Position numbers and translations under genes: made by a program. A stretch of DNA of 64,000 bases, taken from NCBI RefSeq assembly GCF_900112425.1, contig NZ_FOLP01000005.1:62001-126000 (forward strand), given 5' to 3'. This DNA comes from Variovorax sp. OK212. GTDB taxonomy: Bacteria > Pseudomonadota > Gammaproteobacteria > Burkholderiales > Burkholderiaceae_C. Of the stretch, positions 1 through 8,460 are shown one piece after another (position 1 is the stretch's first letter; every line of letters starts with the position of its first letter). Below the pieces are notes generated by a model, which had not been told where the DNA came from, did no database searches, and was given only the letters and a program-made list of their open reading frames with translations.

Positions 1-182
1 ACGAACAGCGCCAGGGCGTCCCAGCGAAAGAAAAAACAGCCGCCGAGCAGTGCGGCCGCGGCCATGCCGCAGAACCAGAGCGACTTGAGCGGTGCGTACC
101 TGACCTCGCCTTCGAGCACCTGCGCCGCGAGATCGGCTGGCCCTGCACGAACACGGTGGTGGTCGAGGCCGGCCGGCTGCAC
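1..182 (-). CDS. N-terminal fragment of a membrane protein, possibly a fatty acid desaturase
   Basis: An open frame on the minus strand starts at a GTG (182-180) preceded by a GAGGCGGG purine stretch and runs off the left edge, so only about 60 N-terminal residues are present. It begins 8 bases after the stop of the upstream minus-strand gene, which suggests co-transcription. Residues 28-44 read EVRYAPLKSLWFCGMAA in a soluble-to-membrane transition and are followed by a hydrophobic stretch. An N-terminal 'VRYAPxKSLW' start before the first membrane segment is reminiscent of acyl-CoA/fatty acid desaturases of this family of bacteria, but the His boxes that would prove it lie outside the window. 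Function is therefore an inference. Confidence 0.5.
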   Translation of the reverse strand, partial: MQPAGLDHHRVRAGPADLAAQVLEGEVRYAPLKSLWFCGMAAAALLGGCFFFRWDALALF

Positions 183-190
183 CGCCCGCC

Positions 191-796
191 TCAGCTGCCG
201 GTCAATGCGCCGTAGGCGCTGCGCGTTTCAGGACTCACGGCGTCGAGCAGCTGCGCGTAGGAGGTCTGGTGGCGTGCCAGCATGCGCGCCGACGCGACGG
301 TCTTCGAACGGCAGAACCAGTGGCAGGTGTGCTGCAGCAGGAACAGCTCGGCCGACATGGTGTACGCCTTCGACTTCGGCGAGCGGTTGGCGTCGTTGCG
401 CGTCACGCCGGCAATGCCGCGCGCATGGACCAGCAAGAGCTGGCGCAGGTCGAGGGTGGTGGCCGGCAAGGTCGCGTTGACCAGCGGAATGGCCACCGGC
501 AGCTTGCTCATGCGCGTGAGCGGCTCGGGCAGGCGCGACATTTCGGCGGCGAAGCTGTCCAGCTGCGAAGAGATCTTTTCCTCGGTGGCGTCGAGCAGGT
601 GCCAGATCTGCTGGCGGCGTTCGGCGTCGTCTTCGCCCAGGCAGCGCAGGTAGCCGGAGGTCAGGCTTTCCATGAGGCGCTCGATCTGGTAGCGGCCGAG
701 GTGGCTGCCCAGCAGCGCGATGCGCAGGCGCTGTTCCCTGGACTTGAGGATGTAGAAGCCGGCGGCAATGAGTGCCACCAGGGTGAGGATTTCCAT
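191..796 (-). CDS. Hypothetical protein with an N-terminal membrane anchor
   Basis: 201 residues from ATG 796. Residues 3-16 form one hydrophobic segment (LTLVALIAAGFYIL) followed by basic residues, so the protein is probably a single-pass inner-membrane protein with its bulk in the cytoplasm. The remainder is helical and rich in Arg/Leu, with two Cys-containing positions near residue 155 (HTCHWFCRSK). I do not recognise a family. It follows the mrcA terminator and is therefore probably transcribed from its own promoter, together with the fragment that starts at 182. Confidence 0.7.
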   Translation of the reverse strand: MEILTLVALIAAGFYILKSREQRLRIALLGSHLGRYQIERLMESLTSGYLRCLGEDDAERRQQIWHLLDATEEKISSQLDSFAAEMSRLPEPLTRMSKLPVAIPLVNATLPATTLDLRQLLLVHARGIAGVTRNDANRSPKSKAYTMSAELFLLQHTCHWFCRSKTVASARMLARHQTSYAQLLDAVSPETRSAYGALTGS

Positions 797-815
797 GAAT
801 GCGTGGGGAAGAAAA

Positions 816-866
816 AAAGAAGGCGGGTCGCAGCACCGAGTGTAGGCACCGCGACCCGCCTTCTTT
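816..866 (-). terminator. Intrinsic terminator of mrcA
   Basis: A perfect 16-bp inverted repeat (816-831 against 851-866, core AAGGCGGGTCGC) encloses a 19-base loop. Read on the minus strand the second arm runs into seven Ts. It lies 40 bases after the mrcA stop and just before the next minus-strand gene. Confidence 0.85.
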
Positions 867-905
867 TCGATGGCATGGCCTGCAGGAAAAAGGGAGCCGG
901 AAAAC

Positions 906-3314
906 CTACCTGAAGAAGTCCAGGATCTTGTTGCGTTCCTCAGGTTGGGGGGGCGGCCCCAGCGGCGCGCCGGTGAGCACTTCCACCGGCTGCGGCGCCT
1001 CGGTGCTTTCCACGCCCAGGCTCGCCACGTTGTGGCCCGGCGTGAAGTCGTCGAAGTACCACTCGCCGTCGACGTTCACCACGCCCGGCGGTTCGGCCGG
1101 CTGCGTCACGGGCACGCCCTGCAGCGCGGTCTGCATGTAGCCGATCCAGATCGGCAGGCTCAGGCTGCCGCCGGTCTCGCCGCGCACGCCGAGCTGGCGC
1201 GGCGTGTCGTAGCCGATCCACGCGATGCCGACCATGCTCGGCTGGAAGCCCGCGAACCAGGTGTCGAACGAGTCGTTGGTGGTGCCGGTCTTGCCGTAGA
1301 GGTCGTCGCGCTTGAGCGCCTGGTGCGCCTTGAAGCCGGTGCCGCTCTTCACCACGCTCTGCAGCAGCGAATCCATGATGAAGGCGTTGCGCTGCGGAAT
1401 GGCGCGGCGGGTTTCGTCGAGCACCGGCGCCTCGGTTTCCATGATGACCTTGTCGCGCAGGTCGGTCACGCGCGTCACCAGGTACGGATTCACGCGGTAG
1501 CCGCCGTTGGCGAACACCGAGTAGCCCACGGCCATCTGCATCGGCGTGACCGAGCCGGCGCCCAGGCCCATCGGCAGGTTGGCGGGCTGCTTGTCCTTGT
1601 CGAAGCCGAACTTGGTGACCCAGTCCTGAGCGTATGGCGCGCCTATCGACTGCAGCACGCGCAGCGTGACCAGGTTCTTCGACTTCATGAGCGCGGTGCG
1701 CAGCGGCATCGGGCCTTCGTAGGTGCCTTCGAAGTTCTTCGGCTCCCACGGCTGGCCGCCGTTGGCGGCGGCATCGAAGTACAGCGGCGCGTCGTTCACC
1801 ACGGTGGCGGGCGTGAAGCCCTTTTCGAGCGCGGCCGAATAGATGAAGGGCTTGAAGCTCGAGCCCGGCTGGCGCCAGGCCTGCGTCACGTGGTTGAACT
1901 TGTTCTTGCCGAAGTCGAAGCCGCCCACCAGCGCCTTGATGGCGCCGCTGCGCGGGTCCATGCCGATGAAGGCGCCTTCGACCTCGGGCAGCTGGGTGAT
2001 CTCCCAGGTGTTCTTCGGCGTTCTTGCCGCGCGGATCACCGCGCCGCGGCGGATCTTGATGTTCGGCGGCGCCTTGGCGGCCAGGCCCGACTGCGCGGGC
2101 TTCAGGCCATCGCCGGTGATCTGGATGGTTTCGCCGTTGGCGCGCACCGCGCTGATTTCCTTGGCGCTGGCATCGAGCACCACGGCCGCGACCACGTCGC
2201 CGTTGTCGGGGTGCTCGGCCAGTGCGTCGTCCACGGCCTCGTCGACTTCCTTCTGCTCGCTCGGCAGGTCGACGAACTTCTCGGGGCCGCGGTAGGGCTG
2301 GCGGCGCTCGTAGTCCATGATGCCCTTGCGCAGCGACTTGTACGCCGCCGCCTGGTCGGCCGCCACCAGCGAGGTGTAGACCTTCATGCCGCTGGTGTAG
2401 ATGCTGTCGCCGTACTGCGCGTACATCATCTGGCGCACCGTCTCGGCCACGTACTCGGCGTGCAGCCGGCCGGGGTCGGCGGCGTCGCGCAGGTGCAGCT
2501 CTTCCTTCTTCGCGGCGGCCGCCTGCTCGGCGGTGATGAAGCCGGTTTCCTGCATGCGGTCGATCACGTACAGCTGGCGCGCCCGCGCGCGGCGCGGGTT
2601 GGCCACCGGGTTGTTGGCGCCGGGTGCCTTCGGCAGGCCGGCCAGCATGGCGGCCTCGGCGATGGTCACGTTCTGCAGCGGCTTGCCGAAGTAGGTCTCG
2701 GCGGCGGCGGCGAAACCGTAGGCGCGGTTGCCCAGGTAGATCTGGTTCAGGTAGATCTCCAGGATCTGGTCCTTCGTGAGCTGCTGCTCGAGCCGCAGTG
2801 CCAGCAGGATCTCGTACGACTTGCGGCTCAGCGTGCGCTCCGAGCTCAGGTACACGTTGCGCGCCACCTGCATCGTGATGGTCGAGGCGCCCTGCTTGCG
2901 TCCGCCCTTCAGGCTGGCCACGGCCGCGCGCAGGAAGCCCTTGTAGTCCACGCCGCCGTGGTCGTAGAAGCGCGCGTCTTCCACGGCCAGCACCGCGTCT
3001 TTCATGACCTTGGGAATGTTCGCGAACGGCGTGAGGTTGCGGCGCTCTTCACCGAACTCGCCGATCATCTGGCCTTCGCTCGAATACACGCGCAGCGGCA
3101 GCTTGGGGCGGTAGTCGGCCAGCTCGGACACGTCGGGCAGCTTCGGGTAGATGGCCACCACGGCCACGATGGCCGCGACGATGGCCACCAGCGCGCCGGA
3201 GCCCACCGCGATGGCGCCCCATCCCGCGACGCGCTTCCAGCGGCGGTTCGGATCGGCGGGGTGGTCGCCGCCGTCGGTGCCGTCGGGAGGAGTTGAGCTT
3301 GAACGTTTGGACAT
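906..3314 (-). CDS. mrcA: Penicillin-binding protein 1A (bifunctional transglycosylase/transpeptidase)
   Basis: Class A PBP that polymerises lipid II and cross-links peptides in the periplasm. The start is taken at ATG 3314 (MSKRSSSTPP), giving 802 residues. The frame stays open 44 codons further upstream, but that part is basic low-quality sequence overlapping the previous gene. Order: cytoplasmic tail, membrane segment about 30-56, GT51 domain with catalytic Glu112 in EDARFYDHGG and the QGASTITMQ motif near 141-149, an OB-like insert, then the transpeptidase domain with S485-S-F-K488, S545-K-N547 and K675-T-G677. All catalytic motifs are present and the length is normal. It is the third gene of a creD / GH3 / mrcA operon (46-base gap upstream) and is closed by a strong terminator. 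Confidence 0.95.
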   Translation of the reverse strand: MSKRSSSTPPDGTDGGDHPADPNRRWKRVAGWGAIAVGSGALVAIVAAIVAVVAIYPKLPDVSELADYRPKLPLRVYSSEGQMIGEFGEERRNLTPFANIPKVMKDAVLAVEDARFYDHGGVDYKGFLRAAVASLKGGRKQGASTITMQVARNVYLSSERTLSRKSYEILLALRLEQQLTKDQILEIYLNQIYLGNRAYGFAAAAETYFGKPLQNVTIAEAAMLAGLPKAPGANNPVANPRRARARQLYVIDRMQETGFITAEQAAAAKKEELHLRDAADPGRLHAEYVAETVRQMMYAQYGDSIYTSGMKVYTSLVAADQAAAYKSLRKGIMDYERRQPYRGPEKFVDLPSEQKEVDEAVDDALAEHPDNGDVVAAVVLDASAKEISAVRANGETIQITGDGLKPAQSGLAAKAPPNIKIRRGAVIRAARTPKNTWEITQLPEVEGAFIGMDPRSGAIKALVGGFDFGKNKFNHVTQAWRQPGSSFKPFIYSAALEKGFTPATVVNDAPLYFDAAANGGQPWEPKNFEGTYEGPMPLRTALMKSKNLVTLRVLQSIGAPYAQDWVTKFGFDKDKQPANLPMGLGAGSVTPMQMAVGYSVFANGGYRVNPYLVTRVTDLRDKVIMETEAPVLDETRRAIPQRNAFIMDSLLQSVVKSGTGFKAHQALKRDDLYGKTGTTNDSFDTWFAGFQPSMVGIAWIGYDTPRQLGVRGETGGSLSLPIWIGYMQTALQGVPVTQPAEPPGVVNVDGEWYFDDFTPGHNVASLGVESTEAPQPVEVLTGAPLGPPPQPEERNKILDFFR

Positions 3315-3360
3315 AAGAAAGAAGACGGGGAAAAGACGGGAAAAAGACGGTAGCGGCTGG

Positions 3361-4653
3361 CTAGCGAAAGGATTGGAGCCGCTGCGCGCCGCGGCGTTCC
3401 AGCATCGGGAGATCGAGCGCGCCGCGCTGCGCGGCCTGCAGCGCACAGTGCATGGCGTCGAAGTACTTGTCGTGGTCGAAGGCGATCAGCAAGAGGTCCA
3501 CGCCGGCGTCGAGGGCTCGGACAGTGGCATCGCAGAGACCGCGGTTGTAGGCCGCGCCCATCGTGAGATCGTCGGTGACGAGCAGGCCCCGGTAGCCCCA
3601 TTCGCCTCGAATCACCTGCTGCACGATTCTGCGCGAGAAAGAGACCGGGTAGTCGGCGTCGAGTTCCGCAAGGATGACATGGCCCAGCATGATCGCTGCG
3701 TCAGATTGTTTCGACACTTCTTGAAATGGTTTCCAGTCTTGCGTTGCCAGACGAGCGACCGGCGTGCGCAGTTCGGCGGCGAAGTGGTGGGTGTCCTCGG
3801 CCACGCCGGCCAGGCCGGGAAAGTGCTTCAACGTGCCGCGAACGCCAGCAGATTCAAGGCCTTGCGCGTAAGCGAGCGCCACCTGCGTGGTGACCGCCGG
3901 GTCGCTGGAGATGGCGCGTTCGTCGATGCGGGTGTGAAAGTCCCAGCGGCCCGGCGCGCGGCCGGGGCGCAGGTCGACCACGGGGCTGAAATTGAGCGTG
4001 ACGCCCAGGTCGGCCAGTGCCCCGCCCTGTTGCGCGCCGTAGGCGCGGGCGCGTTCGGAAAGCTGGTCTTCGGGCAGGTCGGCGTCTAGCAGGGTCGACA
4101 GCGCGGGCTGGCGTTCGACCAGCGGCGACAGCCGCGAGACCGCGCCGCCTTCCTGGTCGGTCGCGACCACCAGTGGCGGCAGGCCGGCCTTGCGGCGCAC
4201 GGCCTGCAGGCCCCGGATTTCTTCGCGCAACTGGCCGGCCGTACGGCCTTTCACGTTGCGCCCGGTCACGAAGATGCCGCCGATCAGGCCCTTGCGGGCC
4301 AGCTCGCGCAGGTCGTTCGCATCGTCGTAGCCGACGATGAAATGCGCGCCCAGCATCTGCGCCGCAGCGCCCGACGCGGCATTCACCTCGGCGCGGTGCT
4401 GGCGCGACGCGGCCTCGTTGCCCAGCGCCGTGAGCAATGCCGCAAAGGCCAGCCCGAGCGCCACCGGGCGCAGCACGCTGCGCGCGAACCGCCATGCAAC
4501 GGCGATGCCCGCAACCAGCGCGGCCAGCAGCAGCGGCAGCTCCCACTCGCGCATGAAGCGCAGGTGCGGGTCCTTCAGGTGCCAGGCCCAGAACCACAGC
4601 GTGGCCAGGGCGAGCCAGCCCAGCGCGGCGCCGATGACCCGCAGCAGTTTCAT
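3361..4653 (-). CDS. Membrane-anchored glycoside hydrolase family 3 (NagZ-like beta-N-acetylhexosaminidase)
   Basis: 430 residues. The C-terminal ~330 residues are a GH3 domain of the NagZ type: DQEGG at 167-171, the KHFPG motif at 276-280 followed by an acidic/His loop (AEDTHH, 285-290), and the nucleophile region TDDLTMGA at 360-367. NagZ removes GlcNAc from anhydro-muropeptides in the cytoplasm. Here, three hydrophobic segments precede the domain (about 5-24, 39-55, 62-78). By the positive-inside rule (MKLLR inside, RFARSVLR inside) this places the enzyme domain in the periplasm. The KHFPG motif continues LAG where NagZ usually has HG. Start ATG 4653 overlaps the creD stop by four bases (ATGA). 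Substrate is inferred from the family only. Confidence 0.85.
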   Translation of the reverse strand: MKLLRVIGAALGWLALATLWFWAWHLKDPHLRFMREWELPLLLAALVAGIAVAWRFARSVLRPVALGLAFAALLTALGNEAASRQHRAEVNAASGAAAQMLGAHFIVGYDDANDLRELARKGLIGGIFVTGRNVKGRTAGQLREEIRGLQAVRRKAGLPPLVVATDQEGGAVSRLSPLVERQPALSTLLDADLPEDQLSERARAYGAQQGGALADLGVTLNFSPVVDLRPGRAPGRWDFHTRIDERAISSDPAVTTQVALAYAQGLESAGVRGTLKHFPGLAGVAEDTHHFAAELRTPVARLATQDWKPFQEVSKQSDAAIMLGHVILAELDADYPVSFSRRIVQQVIRGEWGYRGLLVTDDLTMGAAYNRGLCDATVRALDAGVDLLLIAFDHDKYFDAMHCALQAAQRGALDLPMLERRGAQRLQSFR

Positions 4654-6158
4654 GCCGGCCGGGCTTCAGCCGACACGGCGGGCGTTGCAACCGCCGGTTC
4701 GTTGCGCCGCGACAGCGCATACCAGTCGACCTTGCGCGTGACCAGCATCAGCGCGGCCAGCATGCCGAAGATCAGCAGCGCACCCAGCAGCAGCGCATTG
4801 CTTTCCGAGGCGAGCAGCCCGTAGAGCGCGCCGTACAGCAGCGCCACGAAGGCGCCGAACGACAGGCCGCGCCGCCAGCCTTCGAGCACGGCGCTGAAGT
4901 AGACGGCCAGCAGCAGGACGCTGGCGCTCGCGGCACCGGCGTAGGCCAGCCAGAAGGCGAACTTCTCGGACAGCGCGAGCAGCAGCAGGAAGAACAGCGC
5001 GATCGACAGGCCCACCAGCCCGTACTGGATCGGATGCAGGCGCAGCTTGCGGAACAGCTCGAACATGAAGGCCGCCATCAGCACCAGGCCGATGAACAGC
5101 GCGCCGTACTTGCCGGCGCGCGTGCTCATCGAATACACGTTGATGGGCTGCGCGAGCGACACGTCGAAGGTCTGCAGCGTGCCCAGGTTGCGGCGCGGCG
5201 CGGCACCCGCCGCCTCTGCATAGCGCGAAGGGCTGGCGGCCGCTTCGGCGCCGTTGCCGTCGGTGGGCGCGGCGCGGCCCTGCAGGCCCGCGCGCACCTG
5301 TTCGCGCGCCGAGGTCACCAGCGACGACACGCGCCAGTGCGCGTCGAAGCCCTGTGGCGTCACGCTGCGCTCGGCGGCGAGAAAGCGCCCGCCGAAGCTC
5401 GGGTGCGCCCACGGCGAGCTCAGGTGCGCGGTGGTTTCCTCGGCAATGGGCGCGATGGCCAGCGTGTCCTGCCCGACCAGGCCGAGCTTCATCTCGAACG
5501 GGATCGGCGTGCCGGCCTGCCATGCGGCGAGCGCGGCACCGGTCACGGGCGCATGGATGCCGTCGGCGAACCAGGCGTCGTCGGCCAGGCCGGGCACGCG
5601 CTGCCTGAAGCGCAGCGCCTCGCCGCCCATCACCATCGCGGGCGAGCCGTCGAGGCCGCGCAGGTCGCTCACGTTGAAGGCGATGAACGGCGCCTTGAAC
5701 TCGATCTTCGAATCGCTCTCGCTGTGCGGCACGGCCTTCGGGTCGAAGGCCGCGAAGCCGCCGCCGAGCGTGGCGTTCAAGGTGTAGAACGGGATCTTGA
5801 AGATGCCGCGGTAGCGCTCCTGCGGCGCCATCGTGCCTTCGATGTGCAGCTTGTCGGGAAACACCACGTGGGCCATTTCCTTGCTGCGCGCCTCCTGGCC
5901 GATCACCTTGCCTTGTGCGTTGCGCTGCGGCTCCATCCAGCGTTCCACGTACGGCACCAGCAGCAGCGGGCCGACCATGGTCTGGCGGCCCGCATAGGTG
6001 GCGGCAAGTTCGCGCGCGGCTTCGCGCTGGCTCTCGCCGCGGGCGCGGTTGATCGAGTCGATCTCCGCCAGCGGGATGCACAGCAGCAGCAACAGGAAGA
6101 ACAGGCCGGCCACCTTGACCAGCATCGAGCTCTGCAGGGCCCTCAACAACTGAAGCAT
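4650..6158 (-). CDS. creD: Inner membrane protein CreD
   Basis: 502 residues matching the CreD family: an N-terminal membrane segment (about 14-30), a large periplasmic region with the family-typical GPLLLVPYVERW stretch, then five to six hydrophobic segments in the last 170 residues. In E. coli and Pseudomonas, CreD is the main output of the CreBC two-component system and affects envelope integrity and beta-lactam response. Its exact biochemical role is unknown. It is the first gene of the operon with the GH3 enzyme and PBP1A. The start ATG 6158 follows a GAGGAGAAG ribosome site. The upstream region holds cre-tag sequences (6208-6257). Confidence 0.9.
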   Translation of the reverse strand: MLQLLRALQSSMLVKVAGLFFLLLLLCIPLAEIDSINRARGESQREAARELAATYAGRQTMVGPLLLVPYVERWMEPQRNAQGKVIGQEARSKEMAHVVFPDKLHIEGTMAPQERYRGIFKIPFYTLNATLGGGFAAFDPKAVPHSESDSKIEFKAPFIAFNVSDLRGLDGSPAMVMGGEALRFRQRVPGLADDAWFADGIHAPVTGAALAAWQAGTPIPFEMKLGLVGQDTLAIAPIAEETTAHLSSPWAHPSFGGRFLAAERSVTPQGFDAHWRVSSLVTSAREQVRAGLQGRAAPTDGNGAEAAASPSRYAEAAGAAPRRNLGTLQTFDVSLAQPINVYSMSTRAGKYGALFIGLVLMAAFMFELFRKLRLHPIQYGLVGLSIALFFLLLLALSEKFAFWLAYAGAASASVLLLAVYFSAVLEGWRRGLSFGAFVALLYGALYGLLASESNALLLGALLIFGMLAALMLVTRKVDWYALSRRNEPAVATPAVSAEARPA

Positions 6159-6207
6159 TTTTCTTCTCCTCGTGTGTCAGCAATGGGGGCGATGCTCGCC
6201 GCGCGAT

Positions 6208-6223
6208 CCGAAGGCCGTGTGAA
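6208..6223 (-). promoter_or_regulatory. Degenerate cre-tag facing creD
   Basis: On the minus strand the sequence TTCACACGGCCTTCGG fits TTCAC-N6-TTCxx: the first half-site is perfect, the second matches three of five bases. It points toward creD, about 50 bases before its start codon. It is weaker than the site at 6242-6257, so assignment is tentative. Confidence 0.4.
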
Positions 6224-6241
6224 GGGGGCGCGCCGCCCGAC

Positions 6242-6257
6242 TTCACACAGGCTTCAC
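6242..6257 (+). promoter_or_regulatory. Perfect cre-tag (CreB response regulator site)
   Basis: TTCACACAGGCTTCAC is an exact match to the published CreB target TTCAC-N6-TTCAC, a direct repeat with 11-base period. It sits in the intergenic region between creD (minus) and the VIT/vWA operon (plus), oriented toward the latter. The same half-site occurs inverted at 6217-6224. creBC itself is not in the window. Confidence 0.65.
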
Positions 6258-6363
6258 ACGGCGCTTGCGCCCGTGTCTCGACTTCAACCGGCCTTCCAAC
6301 TCCCTTCTCGCGCGGTGCCGACAGTTGCGGCTGTGCAAGTTCGCACGGACAAGGACCCCCGCC

Positions 6364-8430
6364 ATGGAAGCCCACACCACCCCACGCCCCGGCCGCTGGC
6401 TCTGGCTCGCCACCGTGAGCCTGGCTGCAGCGGGCTTCGTCGCCATGGGCGTGCGCCCCGCGCATGCGCAGGAAGCGCCCGCCGGGCCGCGCCTGAAGAC
6501 CGAGAGCCCCTACTTCTTCGTGAAGAGCGACGACCCCTCGGTCGATCGCCTGCCGCTGAAGGGCACCGAGGTCTCGGTGAAGATCTCCGGCGTGATCGCC
6601 GACGTGACGGTCACGCAGACCTACCGCAACGAAGGCCAGCGCGCCATCGAGGCGAAGTACGTGTTTCCCGGCTCGACCAAGGCCGCGGTGAGCGGCCTCA
6701 ACGTGCGGCTGGCCGACCGGCTCATCACCGCGCAGATCCGCGAGAAGCAGCAGGCGCAGATCGAGTACGACACCGCCAAGAAGGAAGGCAAGACCGCCGC
6801 GCTGCTCGAGCAGCACCTGCCCAACGTGTTCCAGATGAACGTCGCCAACATCCTGCCGGGCGACGACGTGAAGGTGGAGCTGCGCTACACCGAGCTGCTG
6901 GTGCCGCAGTCGGGCAACTACCAGTTCGTGTTTCCGACCGTGGTCGGGCCGCGCTACAACTCGCCGCAGTCGGAGAACGCCAATGCCAAGTGGGTGGCGC
7001 AGCCCACGCTGCCCGCGGGCACCGCGCCCGCCACCGCCACCGCCTTCAGGCTCAAGGCCACCATCGACACGCCGATGGGCTTGAAGGAAATCCGCTCGGC
7101 CACGCACACCATCGACGTGAAGAAGAGCGACGAAGACCAGCACGCCGACGTCGTGCTCACGGCCGACGGCCGCCCCGCGGACAACCGCGACTTCGTGCTC
7201 GACTACCGGCTGGCCGGCGAGAAGATCGAATCGGGCCTGATGCTCTACAAGGGCCAGGGTGAGAATGCCGAGAACTTCTTCCTCGCCATGGTGGAGCCGC
7301 CCAAGGCCGTGGCCGCCAGCGCCATCTCGCCGCGCGACTACATCTTCGTGGTCGACATCTCGGGCTCGATGCACGGCTTTCCGCTGGACACCGCCAAGAC
7401 GGTGCTCCAGCGCCTGATCGGCGGCCTGCGCCCGAGCGACACCTTCAACGTGCTGCTGTTCTCGGGCAGCAACAAGATGCTGTCGCCGAAGTCGGTGCCG
7501 GCCACGCGCGCCAACATCGAGCAGGCACTGGCCACGATCCAGAACTACAGCGGCAGCGGCAGCACCGAACTCATTCCGGCACTGAAGCGCGTGTACGCCG
7601 AACCGAAGGAAGACAACGTGTCGCGCACCGTGGTGGTGGTGACCGACGGCTACGTGACGGTCGAGCGCGAGGCCTTCGAGCTGGTGCGCAACAACCTGTC
7701 CAAGGCCAACGTGTTCGCCTTCGGCATCGGCTCGTCGGTGAACCGCAGCCTGATGGAAGGCATCGCGCGCGCCGGCATGGGCGAGCCTTTCATCATCACC
7801 GACCCGGTGCAGGCGCCCGAGCAGGCCGCGCGCTTTCGCCGCATGGTCGAGTCGCCGGTGCTCACGAACGTGAAGGCCACCTTCGGCGGCCTGGACGTGT
7901 ACGACGTGGAACCGCAGGCGCTGCCCGACGTGCTGGGCGAACGCCCGGTGATCGTGTTCGGCAAGTGGCGTGGCGAGCCCAAGGGCCGCGTGATCATCGA
8001 AGGCCAGAGCGCCAGCGGCCCGTACCGCGAGGAAGTGCGCATCGACAGCCGCACGCGCCAGGACACGGCCGCGCTGCGCACGCTGTGGGCGCGCCACCGC
8101 ATCCAGAGCCTGAGCGACCAGGAAACGCTGGAAGGCGGTACGGCCTTCAAGGACCGCATCACCGAGCTGGGCCTGAAGTACAGCCTGCTCACGCAGTACA
8201 CGAGCTTCATCGCCGTGGACAAGGTGGTGCGCAACCTGGCGCCGCAGGACAGCGCGCAGGTCAACCAGCCGCTGCCCCTGCCGCAGGGCGTGAGCAACCT
8301 CGCGCTGGGCGCCGAGGTGCCGAGCACGCCCGAACCCGAATCGCTGGGCGCCATCGCCGTGGTGCTGTCGATGCTGGCGATGCTGCGCCGCCGCGCGCGC
8401 CGCAACGACGCGCGCCGGTTCACTGCCTGA
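6364..8430 (+). CDS. VIT and von Willebrand A domain protein with exosortase sorting signal
   Basis: 688 residues from ATG 6364, chosen because a clear signal peptide follows (RWLWLATVSLAAAGF, cleavage near AHA-QE at about 36). The frame is open 33 codons further upstream without signal character. Order: VIT domain about 45-200, vWA domain about 325-500 with an intact MIDAS motif starting at Asp331 (DISGS), then a beta-rich tail. The C-terminus is tripartite: PEP (656-658), a hydrophobic helix (661-674) and RRRARR. This is the layout of PEP-CTERM substrates of exosortases, and the exosortase gene follows 30 bases later. It is therefore probably the dedicated substrate, exported and processed at the inner membrane. 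Partner or ligand is unknown. Confidence 0.85.
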   Translation: MEAHTTPRPGRWLWLATVSLAAAGFVAMGVRPAHAQEAPAGPRLKTESPYFFVKSDDPSVDRLPLKGTEVSVKISGVIADVTVTQTYRNEGQRAIEAKYVFPGSTKAAVSGLNVRLADRLITAQIREKQQAQIEYDTAKKEGKTAALLEQHLPNVFQMNVANILPGDDVKVELRYTELLVPQSGNYQFVFPTVVGPRYNSPQSENANAKWVAQPTLPAGTAPATATAFRLKATIDTPMGLKEIRSATHTIDVKKSDEDQHADVVLTADGRPADNRDFVLDYRLAGEKIESGLMLYKGQGENAENFFLAMVEPPKAVAASAISPRDYIFVVDISGSMHGFPLDTAKTVLQRLIGGLRPSDTFNVLLFSGSNKMLSPKSVPATRANIEQALATIQNYSGSGSTELIPALKRVYAEPKEDNVSRTVVVVTDGYVTVEREAFELVRNNLSKANVFAFGIGSSVNRSLMEGIARAGMGEPFIITDPVQAPEQAARFRRMVESPVLTNVKATFGGLDVYDVEPQALPDVLGERPVIVFGKWRGEPKGRVIIEGQSASGPYREEVRIDSRTRQDTAALRTLWARHRIQSLSDQETLEGGTAFKDRITELGLKYSLLTQYTSFIAVDKVVRNLAPQDSAQVNQPLPLPQGVSNLALGAEVPSTPEPESLGAIAVVLSMLAMLRRRARRNDARRFTA

Positions 8431-8460
8431 TCACTGCCCGATCCTTCGAGAAAGAACCAC

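Noticed and set aside
870..3296. 808-codon open frame antisense to mrcA
   Set aside because: Composition is His/Arg/Ala/Val-rich and without any motif. It is a typical mirror frame of a high-GC gene. The minus-strand PBP1A has all catalytic motifs.
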